Below are positions 26,322-33,590 of a stretch of 37,613 nt of DNA, piece after piece; the first letter of the stretch is position 1; the number at the start of each line of letters is the position of its first letter. The notes under the pieces were generated by a model. That model saw nothing but the letters and a program-made list of their open reading frames with translations. It had not been told where the DNA came from and searched no databases. Both the position numbers and the translations under genes were made by a program. Origin of the DNA: Terrilactibacillus laevilacticus (GTDB lineage: Bacteria > Bacillota > Bacilli > Bacillales > Sporolactobacillaceae); the NCBI RefSeq assembly GCF_006517395.1, contig NZ_VDCY01000022.1, forward strand, positions 1 through 37,613, in the 5' to 3' direction.

Positions 26322-26357
26322 CTCGTGACTTTAGTCATGAGAGGTTCAGTGCCTGAA
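26322..26357. repeat. Possible remnant of an IS200/IS605 right end
   Basis: Hairpin CTCGTGACT/AGTCATGAG (one G-T pair, two-base loop) is followed by AGGTTCAGTGCC. The GTGACTTTAGTC core followed by GAGGTTCA resembles the right end and guide-RNA 3' end of IS1341-type elements. No tnpB is nearby. The call is from memory of such ends and is tentative. Confidence 0.3.
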
Positions 26358-26384
26358 TAAACTCATGACTCAAATTATCAAAGC

Positions 26385-26420
26385 AAAAAGCCGTATCTTC
26401 ATAGTAGAAGTGCGGCTTTT
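26385..26420. terminator. Terminator between convergent carbamoylase and DMT exporter genes
   Basis: AAAAGCCG (26386-26393) pairs with CGGCTTTT (26413-26420), with an inner CTTC/GAAG stem. The A and T runs on both sides allow action in either direction. Confidence 0.75.
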
Positions 26421-26494
26421 GATTTTAGACTATGGAATTAAAAACTTCGGGTTCTATAATGGGGAATTCAGTCCAATTTTTATAAATAATCCGT

Positions 26495-27415
26495 TTAGAT
26501 TATCTCAGATTGTTTTGTGGTATTTTTTTGTGGTAGTCTCATTAAGCCTGATGCAGATAATACACCGATGATGACCAATAGTGTACCGACAATTTGAAAA
26601 ATTGTGATCGCTGTACCAACAAAAAAAGAGATCATCATGGTCACAACGGGAACAACATTGAAAAAAAGCGATGTTTTACCTGCCCCTATTTCCTTCATAC
26701 CTTTATTCCACCATAGATAGCCTAAAACACTAGTGAAGAACCCCATAAAAATAATCGCTCCCCAAATGCCAACTGGAATGTTTTGCAGGTGGACTGGTGT
26801 AGATGTAAAAAAAGAAATGATAATCAAACCGATTGCACCTATAACCATGGTATAGGTTGTTGTGGCTAAGGGATTGCTGTTCTTTACAAATCGTCGTCCA
26901 AGAATCCCATATAATGCCCAAGATAAGTTGCCTCCCATAATAGCTATATCTCCAACTGAAAATGATACGTTTTTTATTATATAAAGAGAACCCTGGGTAA
27001 GAACGAGTAATACACCTACGAGGGCAAACACGATTCCGATGATTTGTCTTTTAGTAATGGCATCTTTTAATATTAATCGTGCCAAGATGGTTGTTAGCAA
27101 GGGATTGGTTCCCATAATTAGAGCTCCATTAAGTGGAGATGTATGTTCAAGCCCAATAAAAAATAGAGCATTAAATCCAAAAATGCCGATAATTCCAAGA
27201 ATAAAAAATGTCACAGCATTTTCTCTTAAAATGGATAATTTAATCCCTTGTGTGGTAGCTAAAATGATAAGCATAATGACAGCAGCCAGACCAAAACGCC
27301 ATGCTGCAGCGGTTGATGGAGACAAGGAACTCAATGTGTATTTAGCAAGATTAAAAGTTGCCCCTGTAAAGATTGAAAAACCAAGCAACATAGCATATAT
27401 TTTAAAATGTTTCAT
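26495..27415 (-). CDS. DMT-superfamily (EamA) transporter under MerR control
   Basis: A 306-residue membrane protein with about ten helices in two EamA repeats; family signs include GATFNLAKYTLSSLSP in helix 1, LNGALIMGTNPLLTTILARL closing the first repeat and FFNVVPVVTMMISFFVG closing the second. Likely role is export of a metabolite or toxic compound. Its start overlaps the MerR stop in an ATGA junction, so the two are translated as a coupled operon from the promoter at 27848-27878. It is one of three DMT exporters in the window, not adjacent to one another. Confidence 0.9.
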   Translation of the reverse strand: MKHFKIYAMLLGFSIFTGATFNLAKYTLSSLSPSTAAAWRFGLAAVIMLIILATTQGIKLSILRENAVTFFILGIIGIFGFNALFFIGLEHTSPLNGALIMGTNPLLTTILARLILKDAITKRQIIGIVFALVGVLLVLTQGSLYIIKNVSFSVGDIAIMGGNLSWALYGILGRRFVKNSNPLATTTYTMVIGAIGLIIISFFTSTPVHLQNIPVGIWGAIIFMGFFTSVLGYLWWNKGMKEIGAGKTSLFFNVVPVVTMMISFFVGTAITIFQIVGTLLVIIGVLSASGLMRLPQKNTTKQSEII

Positions 27416-27816
27416 GTTTTTATATCCCCTTTTTTAATGGAATTGTAGTAGGCTAATTTTTCTTTCGTTGTAGAAATAATCAATTCCAATTCTTTTTTTT
27501 GCATTTCCATCTTAATGAGATGCTTAGATAAAATCTCAATTCGTTTTGTAATAGATGGTTTGATCTCTTCAGGTGAATTGAAATGAAGTTGCTCATAAAT
27601 ACATCCATCTTTGACAAACTCACTCATGTTCTCCAAGGACATACCTGTTTGTTTTAAGCTTTTTAAAAAAAGAATAAAATTAATATCATTCTCGGTGTAA
27701 TATCGTTGTCCGCCTTCTTTTCGTTTTGACGCAGGAAGCAACCCAATTTTTTCATAATATCTTAATGTATAGGGGCTTAATCCGGATTTTTGGGCTACAT
27801 CACTAATGGTAAACAT
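27412..27816 (-). CDS. MerR-family transcriptional regulator
   Basis: A 134-residue regulator. The N-terminal winged helix has ISDVAQKSGLSPYTLRYY and the wing RRYY-like GGQRYY, followed by a long dimerising coiled coil (about 85-125). It has one cysteine (C72, in KDGCIYE), so metal sensing is unlikely; the organisation resembles the AdhR group that responds to reactive electrophiles or other small molecules. It is the first gene of an operon with the EamA exporter and probably controls its own promoter. Confidence 0.9.
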   Translation of the reverse strand: MFTISDVAQKSGLSPYTLRYYEKIGLLPASKRKEGGQRYYTENDINFILFLKSLKQTGMSLENMSEFVKDGCIYEQLHFNSPEEIKPSITKRIEILSKHLIKMEMQKKELELIISTTKEKLAYYNSIKKGDIKT

Positions 27817-27847
27817 CGAATCTCTCCCTTCAGCTATTGATAGGAAT

Positions 27848-27878
27848 AGTTTACAACTTAGAGTTAACTCTAAGTCAA
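27848..27878 (-). promoter_or_regulatory. MerR-type promoter with palindromic operator
   Basis: On the minus strand TTGACT (27878-27873) and TAAACT (27853-27848) are separated by 19 bases, the long spacer typical of MerR-activated promoters. A perfect 20-base palindrome, ACTTAGAGTTAACTCTAAGT (27856-27875), fills the spacer. It lies 32 bases before the MerR start. The regulator almost certainly binds here and twists the promoter when activated. Confidence 0.85.
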
Positions 27879-28044
27879 ATATAAAATTAATAAAAAGAAG
27901 CCTATTTTTAATAATATAGCTTGGCTGAAAAATCTATTTAAAGAGAGATGTAATATCAAAGCTGAATCAGAGAAAATTCAAGATATTATTTAAATCAACC
28001 GCTGACAGCAGATAACATAACTTTAAGAGAATTCAACAACTGTT
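27879..28044. other. Intergenic stretch without recognisable gene
   Basis: A/T-rich DNA upstream of the MerR promoter. A short rightward frame near 27990-28050 (NQPLTADNITLREFNNC) may be a gene fragment, but I can name no family. With the terminator-like hairpin, tandem array 2 and MITE copy E it makes up the 1-kb gap 27817-28813. Confidence 0.3.
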
Positions 28045-28081
28045 AGAGATACTGCAGATCTAAATGCAGAACCTCTTTTTT
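28045..28081 (+). terminator. Weak terminator-like hairpin before tandem array 2
   Basis: AGAG...CTGCA (28045-28056) can pair with TGCAG...CTCT (28065-28075), with an internal loop, and seven T follow. No intact gene precedes it, so it may belong to a lost gene. Confidence 0.35.
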
Positions 28082-28090
28082 TATGTTGTC

Positions 28091-28402
28091 GGTGGCGCAA
28101 TTATCAGATGAAGTGGCACAACTCCGTGTCAAAGTGGCTCAATTCCATTTTAAAGTGGCGCAATTCCGTGTCGAAGTGGCTCAATTCCATTTCAAAATGG
28201 CGCAATTCCGTGTCAAAGTGGCACAACTCCGTGTCAAAGTGGCTCAATTCCATTTCAAAGTGGCGCAATTCCGTGTCAAAGTGGCTCAATTCCATTTCAA
28301 AGTGGCGCAATTCCGTGTCAAAGTGGCTCAATTCCGTGTCGAACTGGCTCAATTCCAGTCCAAAGTAGCTCAATCCCTAGGTAAAGTAATGCAATCCAGT
28401 TT
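28091..28402. repeat. Tandem array 2 of 21 bp units
   Basis: About fifteen head-to-tail units on the same strand as array 1, core RAAGTGGCDCAATTCC. Units ending GTGTC alternate with units ending ATTTC, making a higher-order 42-base period. Because 21 is a multiple of three, several frames stay open (for instance a VAQFHFK heptad), but there is no ribosome site and the equivalent array 1 is frame-broken, so coding is unlikely. The last units, with GTCCAAAGTAGCTCAATC, resemble the end of array 1. Confidence 0.9.
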
Positions 28403-28455
28403 GATGCATACTGGCGGCCTTCCATTCTAATATTTGAAAAGGGCTTTCCTATAAG

Positions 28456-28669
28456 AGGATGTTCAAAAAGTCACCAAATGATAAGCTACGAATCTCGGCG
28501 TTGGCTCGTTTTTCCGGTCCTCATGTAGGGATATAAGAGGATCTTCAACTAAAATCGCTCACGTCCTTTGAGCAACGTTGAAGCTACCACATCATGTGGA
28601 ATGCCGGTCCTCAAAACAGCGCCGTCTTGATCTTCTTGCTTCTAATTTGCCACCTTTTTGAACACGCAC
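28456..28669 (-). mobile_element. MITE-like dispersed element, copy E (214 bp, inverted)
   Basis: The only copy in the opposite direction. It begins on the plus strand with AGGATGTTCAAAAAGTCACC and ends with CACCTTTTTGAACACGCAC, and is flanked by TATAAG at 28450-28455 and 28670-28675. It has the same long module as copy C. At the end facing pxpA, TTGCCA (28647-28652) is 17 bases from TATAAG (28670-28675), a credible promoter towards the operon. Confidence 0.87.
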
Positions 28670-28700
28670 TATAAGGTATGTCAGAAATTCCGACAAATAA

Positions 28701-28729
28701 TTAGAAAATAGTCATTTTTATGATATAAT
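28701..28729 (+). promoter_or_regulatory. Candidate promoter of the pxp operon
   Basis: TTAGAA (28701-28706), a 17-base spacer and a perfect TATAAT (28724-28729), 85 bases before the pxpA start. Confidence 0.55.
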
Positions 28730-28751
28730 CGTTTTATAAAATGGAATTAAC

Positions 28752-28768
28752 GTTCCGAAATACGGAAC
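28752..28768 (+). promoter_or_regulatory. Candidate IclR-family (KipR) operator
   Basis: A perfect inverted repeat GTTCCG-N5-CGGAAC located about 23 bases downstream of the -10 box and before the ribosome site. Spacing and the TTCCG/CGGAA arms are typical of IclR-family operators. The operon's last gene encodes an IclR regulator, so feedback repression by it is the natural inference. Confidence 0.6.
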
Positions 28769-28813
28769 TTATATTTAGAGTTATCATAATATTTTAATAA
28801 AGGAGACATCTTA

Positions 28814-29578
28814 GTGGGATTTGTTGATTTAAATTGCGATTTAGGAGAAAGTTTTGGAGCTTATAAGATAGGCATGGATAACGAGATATTAGATTATGTC
28901 ACTTCGGCAAATATTGCTTGCGGTTTTCATGCTGGAGATCCCAGTGTGATGAGAAAAACGGTTACGTTAGCTTTGGAAAAGGGTGTTCAAATTGGAGCTC
29001 ATCCAGGACTCCCTGATTTAGTTGGTTTTGGCAGGAGATCAATGGCCATTTCTCCTCAAGAGGCCTATGACATGGTGATCTATCAAGTTGGAGCACTTGA
29101 GGCATTTGTCAAAGCAGAAGGTGCTTCAATGCAGCATGTTAAACCTCATGGCGCATTATATAATATGGCAGCCAAAGATCCAAAGCTATCTGAAGCGATT
29201 GCAGAAGCGATTTATGCTGTTGATCCAGAATTAATTCTATTTGGCTTATCTGGGAGTCAATTGACTAAAGCTGGAGAAAAAGTAGGTTTACGGGTGGCTC
29301 ATGAAGTATTCTCAGATCGCACGTATCAAATAGATGGTTCATTAACGTCGCGTAAAGAACCCAACGCACTTATCATAGATAAAGACAAAGCTTTTAAACA
29401 AGTATTAAGAATGGTTAAAGAAGGTTACGTTAAAACGGAACAAGAAAAAGACATTGCTATAAAAGCCGACACCATTTGCATTCATGGGGATGGCAAGGAA
29501 GCACTCACATTTGCACGTGATATCAGGCAAGGATTTCAAGTAGAAAATATCGTTGTACAAGCTATACGTACTAAATGA
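28814..29578 (+). CDS. pxpA: 5-oxoprolinase subunit A
   Basis: A 254-residue protein of the LamB/YcsF family, corresponding to B. subtilis YcsF. PxpA with PxpB and PxpC hydrolyses 5-oxoproline (pyroglutamate) to glutamate with ATP, removing a damage product of glutamine and glutamate. Family blocks are [15 protein letters not shown] at the N-terminus, [14 protein letters not shown] and [10 protein letters not shown]. The start is GTG at 28814 with AAAGGAGA upstream. First gene of a six-gene operon; its stop overlaps an in-frame upstream extension of ycsG. Confidence 0.95.
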   Translation: MGFVDLNCDLGESFGAYKIGMDNEILDYVTSANIACGFHAGDPSVMRKTVTLALEKGVQIGAHPGLPDLVGFGRRSMAISPQEAYDMVIYQVGALEAFVKAEGASMQHVKPHGALYNMAAKDPKLSEAIAEAIYAVDPELILFGLSGSQLTKAGEKVGLRVAHEVFSDRTYQIDGSLTSRKEPNALIIDKDKAFKQVLRMVKEGYVKTEQEKDIAIKADTICIHGDGKEALTFARDIRQGFQVENIVVQAIRTK

Positions 29579-29604
29579 AATTAATCACTTTAGGGGGTAG
29601 AAAA

Positions 29605-30822
29605 ATGGGACTACAAAAACCTGCACAATCTATAGATTCTAATAAAAAGAAAATGAATTGGTCCGTCCTACTAGGTGCAGCCTTTCTAATGGCAACCTCA
29701 TCCATAGGTCCAGGCTTTTTAACGCAAACAACGGTTTTTACACAAAGCTTAACGACAAGCTTTGGATTTATCATTTTAATCTCGATCATTCTTGATATTG
29801 TCGCTCAGTTGAATGTATGGCGTATTATTGCAGTCACAGAAAAAAGAGGTCAGGATATTGCTAATATGGTCTTGCCGGGTCTTGGATTTTTGTTATCGTT
29901 ATTAATTGTCATAGGTGGATTAGCTTTTAATATTGGAAATATTGCTGGAGCTGGCTTAGGTTTTAACGTTTTGTTCGGTATTGATCCAAAATGGGGCGCT
30001 GCAATTAGTGCTATTATTGCTATCATTATTTTTTCTGTTAAAGAAGCGGGAAAAGCCATGGACCGTTTTGCACAAATCGCGGGAGTTGTAATGATTCTGC
30101 TTATGATTTATATAGCTATCTCGACGAATCCTCCTGCCGGTACAGCATTCGTTAAAACGTTTACTCCTGATAAAATTGATATTTTTGCCATTATTACATT
30201 AGTTGGTGGATCCGTTGGAGGATATATTACATTTGCTGGTGGACACCGATTATTAGAGGCTGGCATTAAAGGGAAAAAAGCCCTCCCACAAGTTACGAGA
30301 AGCTCTGTGACAGGGATACTTATTACAGGTGTAATGCGTGTTGCTCTCTTTTTGGCCGTTCTAGGTGTTGTTTCACAAGGTTTAAAAATAAATGCAGACA
30401 ATCCAGCGGCTTCCGTGTTCCAACTTGCAGCAGGAAATCTAGGTTATAAAATCTTTGGATTAGTCATGTGGGCAGCAGCGCTTACCTCCGTTATTGGAGC
30501 TGCTTATACATCCGTTTCATTTATTCGTACGTTTCATGAATCGATTAATCAACATTATAGAAAAATTATCATTGGTTTTATTATCGTATCAACCTTATCG
30601 TTCATAGTCATTGGACAACCGGTCCAGGTACTCGTTATCGTTGGTGCAATCAATGCCTTTATTCTTCCAATCGCTCTTGGGACATTACTCATTGCTGCTA
30701 ACAAGAAAAGAATTGTTGGTGACTATAAACATCCATTATGGATGACGATTCTCGGCGTTATCGTTGCTGTGGCCATGGCGGCAATGAGTATTTATACCGT
30801 TTACAACATATTTTTGAAATAA
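29605..30822 (+). CDS. ycsG: NRAMP-related transporter YcsG
   Basis: A 405-residue membrane protein with about eleven helices. I choose ATG 29605 (AGGGGGT upstream); the frame is open back to 29575, where ATGA overlaps the pxpA stop. Helix 1 reads SSIGPGFLTQTTVFTQ, where metal-transporting NRAMPs have DPGN, and the helix 6 region reads GGSVGGYITFAGGHRL instead of the MPH motif. Metal-binding residues are therefore missing. Its constant place in this operon suggests uptake of 5-oxoproline or a similar compound; this is inference. Confidence 0.85.
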   Translation: MGLQKPAQSIDSNKKKMNWSVLLGAAFLMATSSIGPGFLTQTTVFTQSLTTSFGFIILISIILDIVAQLNVWRIIAVTEKRGQDIANMVLPGLGFLLSLLIVIGGLAFNIGNIAGAGLGFNVLFGIDPKWGAAISAIIAIIIFSVKEAGKAMDRFAQIAGVVMILLMIYIAISTNPPAGTAFVKTFTPDKIDIFAIITLVGGSVGGYITFAGGHRLLEAGIKGKKALPQVTRSSVTGILITGVMRVALFLAVLGVVSQGLKINADNPAASVFQLAAGNLGYKIFGLVMWAAALTSVIGAAYTSVSFIRTFHESINQHYRKIIIGFIIVSTLSFIVIGQPVQVLVIVGAINAFILPIALGTLLIAANKKRIVGDYKHPLWMTILGVIVAVAMAAMSIYTVYNIFLK

Positions 30823-30846
30823 GTCATGAAAGAGGAGGAATGCTTC

Positions 30847-31638
30847 ATGCAGAATTTTGCTAATATGTCACCTTCAGATATCCGTATGGAAATTAGAAAA
30901 AAACATATTGTAAAACCGACCTCTGGCATGTCAAGAGGTTATGCGCAAGCCAATCTTGTCATTCTTAAAAAAGATCTTGCTTTCGACTTTCTCTTATTCT
31001 GTCAACGTAATCCTAAACCGTGTCCACTTTTAGATGTAACAGAACCTGGGTCACCCATACCTAGGTTAATTGCCCCAACTGGAGATATTCGTACCGATAT
31101 TCCCAAATACCGTATTTATAAAAAAGGTAAATGGGTAGAAGAAGTAGAGGATATTACAAATTATTGGGAAGATGATATGGTGGGATTCTTAATAGGATGT
31201 AGTTTTACCTTTGAGAATGCTCTTTTAAAAAATGGTATCTCCATACGTCATATTGAAGAAGATTGCAATGTTCCTATGTATAAAACAAATATTCCATGTA
31301 ATAAAGCTGGCTACTTTGAGGGATTCACCGTAGTTAGTATGCGTCCTATACCAGAAAGCGAAGTGGTGCGTGCTGTTCAGGTTACTTCGCGATTTCCTTC
31401 TGTGCATGGAGGTCCAATTCACGTCGGAAACCCTAAATCAATAGGAATTTCAGATCTTAACCAACCTGACTTCGGTGATGCTGTATCAATAAAAGAAAAT
31501 GAAGTACCCGTCTTTTGGGCGTGCGGAGTAACGCCTCAAGCAGTAGCGATGCAAGTGAAACCAGAATTAATGATAACACATGCACCCGGACACATGTTTA
31601 TTACAGATATGGTTGATGAAAAATTAGGGGTTTTTTAG
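30847..31638 (+). CDS. ycsI: DUF1445 putative hydro-lyase YcsI
   Basis: A 263-residue protein of the DUF1445/D-glutamate cyclase-like family, B. subtilis YcsI (257 residues). ATG 30847 has AGGAGG 8 bases upstream; the frame start at 30826 does not. Family blocks include SGMSRGYAQANLVIL, GCSFTFENALL and a histidine-bearing end with THAPGHMFITD. A mammalian relative (DGLUCY) converts D-glutamate to 5-oxoproline, so a role feeding the 5-oxoprolinase is plausible. A terminator directly after the gene partly separates it from pxpB. Confidence 0.9.
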   Translation: MQNFANMSPSDIRMEIRKKHIVKPTSGMSRGYAQANLVILKKDLAFDFLLFCQRNPKPCPLLDVTEPGSPIPRLIAPTGDIRTDIPKYRIYKKGKWVEEVEDITNYWEDDMVGFLIGCSFTFENALLKNGISIRHIEEDCNVPMYKTNIPCNKAGYFEGFTVVSMRPIPESEVVRAVQVTSRFPSVHGGPIHVGNPKSIGISDLNQPDFGDAVSIKENEVPVFWACGVTPQAVAMQVKPELMITHAPGHMFITDMVDEKLGVF

Positions 31639-31646
31639 ATTTAATG

Positions 31647-31679
31647 AAAAAAAGCTAGCCTCTGTTGACTAGCTTTTTA
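31647..31679 (+). terminator. Terminator inside the pxp operon, between ycsI and pxpB
   Basis: AAAAAGCTAG pairs with CTAGCTTTTT around a 10-base loop, and the arm itself supplies the T run. It is strong enough to lower expression of the downstream genes unless read through. Confidence 0.75.
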
Positions 31680-31775
31680 TCATTCTCTGATAACTATAAA
31701 ACTTTAATATCGAAAAATGATTTAAGACATGGCGCGAAGTTCAATTTTTATTTCATTCTTGAAGGCGGTGAAGAT

Positions 31776-32525
31776 ATGACAACCAGAACATCAAAACAAC
31801 ATAAGTTTGAAATAGCGCCTCTTGGTGATTCAGCGATCATGATTCAATTTGGTCAATCTATTGATATGGGCATTCATCATAAAATTAAGCAACTCTCAGA
31901 TTATATAGAAACACATCCTTTTCATGGATTTATTGAATGTGTTCCTGCTTATGTTAATTTAACCATTTATTATCATCCCTATTTAGTTTGGAAATCTTTA
32001 AGGAAAACAAGTCAACTAGGCGTCATTTCCCCATTTGAACATGTTAAACAGATTGTTGAAAACACAATCAATAAAATAAAAGATGTAGATGAACAAGTGG
32101 CGCGTACAATTGAAATACCTGTATGTTATGGTGGTGATTTTGGACCAGATTTACATGATGTCGCCACTTATAATAACTTAACAGTCGATGAAGTGATTGA
32201 CGTACATTCAAATGGAGATTATCTTGTCTACATGATTGGATTTTGTCCTGGTTTCCCATTCATCGGTGGTATGTCTGAACGTATTGCCACGCCTCGTCGT
32301 TCCTCGCCTAGGACGGTCATACCCGAGGGTTCAGTTGGCATAGCTGGGATTCAGACAGGGGTGTACCCGATTGCAACTCCTGGCGGCTGGCAGCTAATTG
32401 GCCGAACACCTCTTGATTTGTTTCTTCCTAAAAATGATCCTCCAAGTCTTCTTCAGTCAGGTGACAAGGTTCGGTTTAAACCCATTTCATTGGAAGAATA
32501 TATGGCTTATCAGGAGGAGAAATAA
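31776..32525 (+). CDS. pxpB: 5-oxoprolinase subunit B (KipI)
   Basis: A 249-residue protein of the KipI/allophanate-hydrolase subunit 1 family. The ATG at 31776 follows GGCGGTGAAG; the upstream open frame crosses the terminator at 31647 and is not translated. Key blocks: PLGDSAIMIQFG near the N-terminus, YMIGFCPGFPFIGGM and the later PEGSVGIAGIQTGVYP. B. subtilis KipI also inhibits the sporulation kinase KinA, a second role that may or may not hold here. The next gene overlaps by TAATG, and PxpB and PxpC act as a complex. Confidence 0.93.
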   Translation: MTTRTSKQHKFEIAPLGDSAIMIQFGQSIDMGIHHKIKQLSDYIETHPFHGFIECVPAYVNLTIYYHPYLVWKSLRKTSQLGVISPFEHVKQIVENTINKIKDVDEQVARTIEIPVCYGGDFGPDLHDVATYNNLTVDEVIDVHSNGDYLVYMIGFCPGFPFIGGMSERIATPRRSSPRTVIPEGSVGIAGIQTGVYPIATPGGWQLIGRTPLDLFLPKNDPPSLLQSGDKVRFKPISLEEYMAYQEEK

Positions 32526-33523
32526 TGAGTATTAAAGTCATTCGACCAGGACTCTTATCCACTATTCAAGACTTGGGACGTCAAGGCTTTCAAAAGCATG
32601 GGGTTATTGTAGGTGGTGCGATGGATTCGTATGCTTCGAGGCTGGCTAATATTCTTGTTGGAAACGATGAAGGCGAAGGGACGATTGAAATGACACTCGT
32701 TGGTCCTTCATTAGAATTTGAACAAGACCTATTAATTTCTATTACTGGTGGAGATTTTTCTCCGACCATTGATGAAGATAAAGCTCCAATGTGGCGTCCA
32801 ATTTATGTGAAAAAGGGAAGTGTACTAACCCTAAATGTTTGTGAAAGCGGATGTCGAGCTTATTTGGCCGTTGCAGGCGGTTTTAAGATTAAAAAAGTGA
32901 TGGAAAGTAAAAGTACCTATCTACTTGGTAAAATGGGTGGTTATAAAGGAAGGGCACTTCAGAAAAACGATCGGATCGATGTGAATGAAATGTCCCTATT
33001 AGCTAAACAGATTGTTCAAAAAATAAAATTGGGATCAACAAAAGATTTATTTCACGCACCAAAATGGTGTATACCTTCTCACTATATTCAGCAAAACGAA
33101 CCTGTTTTACGCTTTGTCGCAGGAAAACAATTTGATCAATTCTCACAAAGCAGTTTAAATGATTTTTGTGACAAACCGTTCGATATTTCACAAAAATCGG
33201 ACCGAATGGGTTATCGATTAACTGGACCTAAACTAAATTTAAAAGAACCGATTGAACTACTTTCTGAGGCGGTTTCTCACGGGACGGTTCAAGTACCACC
33301 AAATGGTGACCCCATTGTTCTTCTAGCGGATCGGCAAACAACAGGAGGTTACCCTAAAATCGCCCAGATAATATCTGTTGATTTGCCTATTATAGCTCAA
33401 ATGAAACCAGGGGATCAGGTATATTTTAAAAAAATCCATTTCAGGGAGGGCGAAACGCTCTTTTTAGAACAAGAGAAGCAGGTTGATCAACTGAAATATA
33501 GTATTAAATGTTATATTCAATAG
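32525..33523 (+). CDS. pxpC: 5-oxoprolinase subunit C (KipA)
   Basis: A 332-residue protein of the biotin-dependent-carboxylase-like/allophanate-hydrolase subunit 2 family. It begins IKVIRPGLLSTIQDLGRQGF and has KHGVIVGGAMD, DRMGYRLTGP and the ADRQTTGGYPKIAQI block. It is the partner of PxpB in 5-oxoproline hydrolysis; in B. subtilis KipA is linked to the sporulation-signalling Kip system. One-base TAATG overlap with pxpB, full length for the family. Confidence 0.94.
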   Translation: MSIKVIRPGLLSTIQDLGRQGFQKHGVIVGGAMDSYASRLANILVGNDEGEGTIEMTLVGPSLEFEQDLLISITGGDFSPTIDEDKAPMWRPIYVKKGSVLTLNVCESGCRAYLAVAGGFKIKKVMESKSTYLLGKMGGYKGRALQKNDRIDVNEMSLLAKQIVQKIKLGSTKDLFHAPKWCIPSHYIQQNEPVLRFVAGKQFDQFSQSSLNDFCDKPFDISQKSDRMGYRLTGPKLNLKEPIELLSEAVSHGTVQVPPNGDPIVLLADRQTTGGYPKIAQIISVDLPIIAQMKPGDQVYFKKIHFREGETLFLEQEKQVDQLKYSIKCYIQ

Positions 33524-33590
33524 TTAGATGGGTGTTTCTGGAAATATTGATCATTATTTAAGACGAGATGAAAATGGGGAAAGAATACTT

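Noticed and set aside
28083-28430. 115-residue rightward ORF with VAQFHFK heptads, and overlapping ORFs on both strands
   Set aside because: They exist because the 21-base tandem unit is a multiple of three. There is no ribosome site, and the sister array at 12176 is frame-broken.
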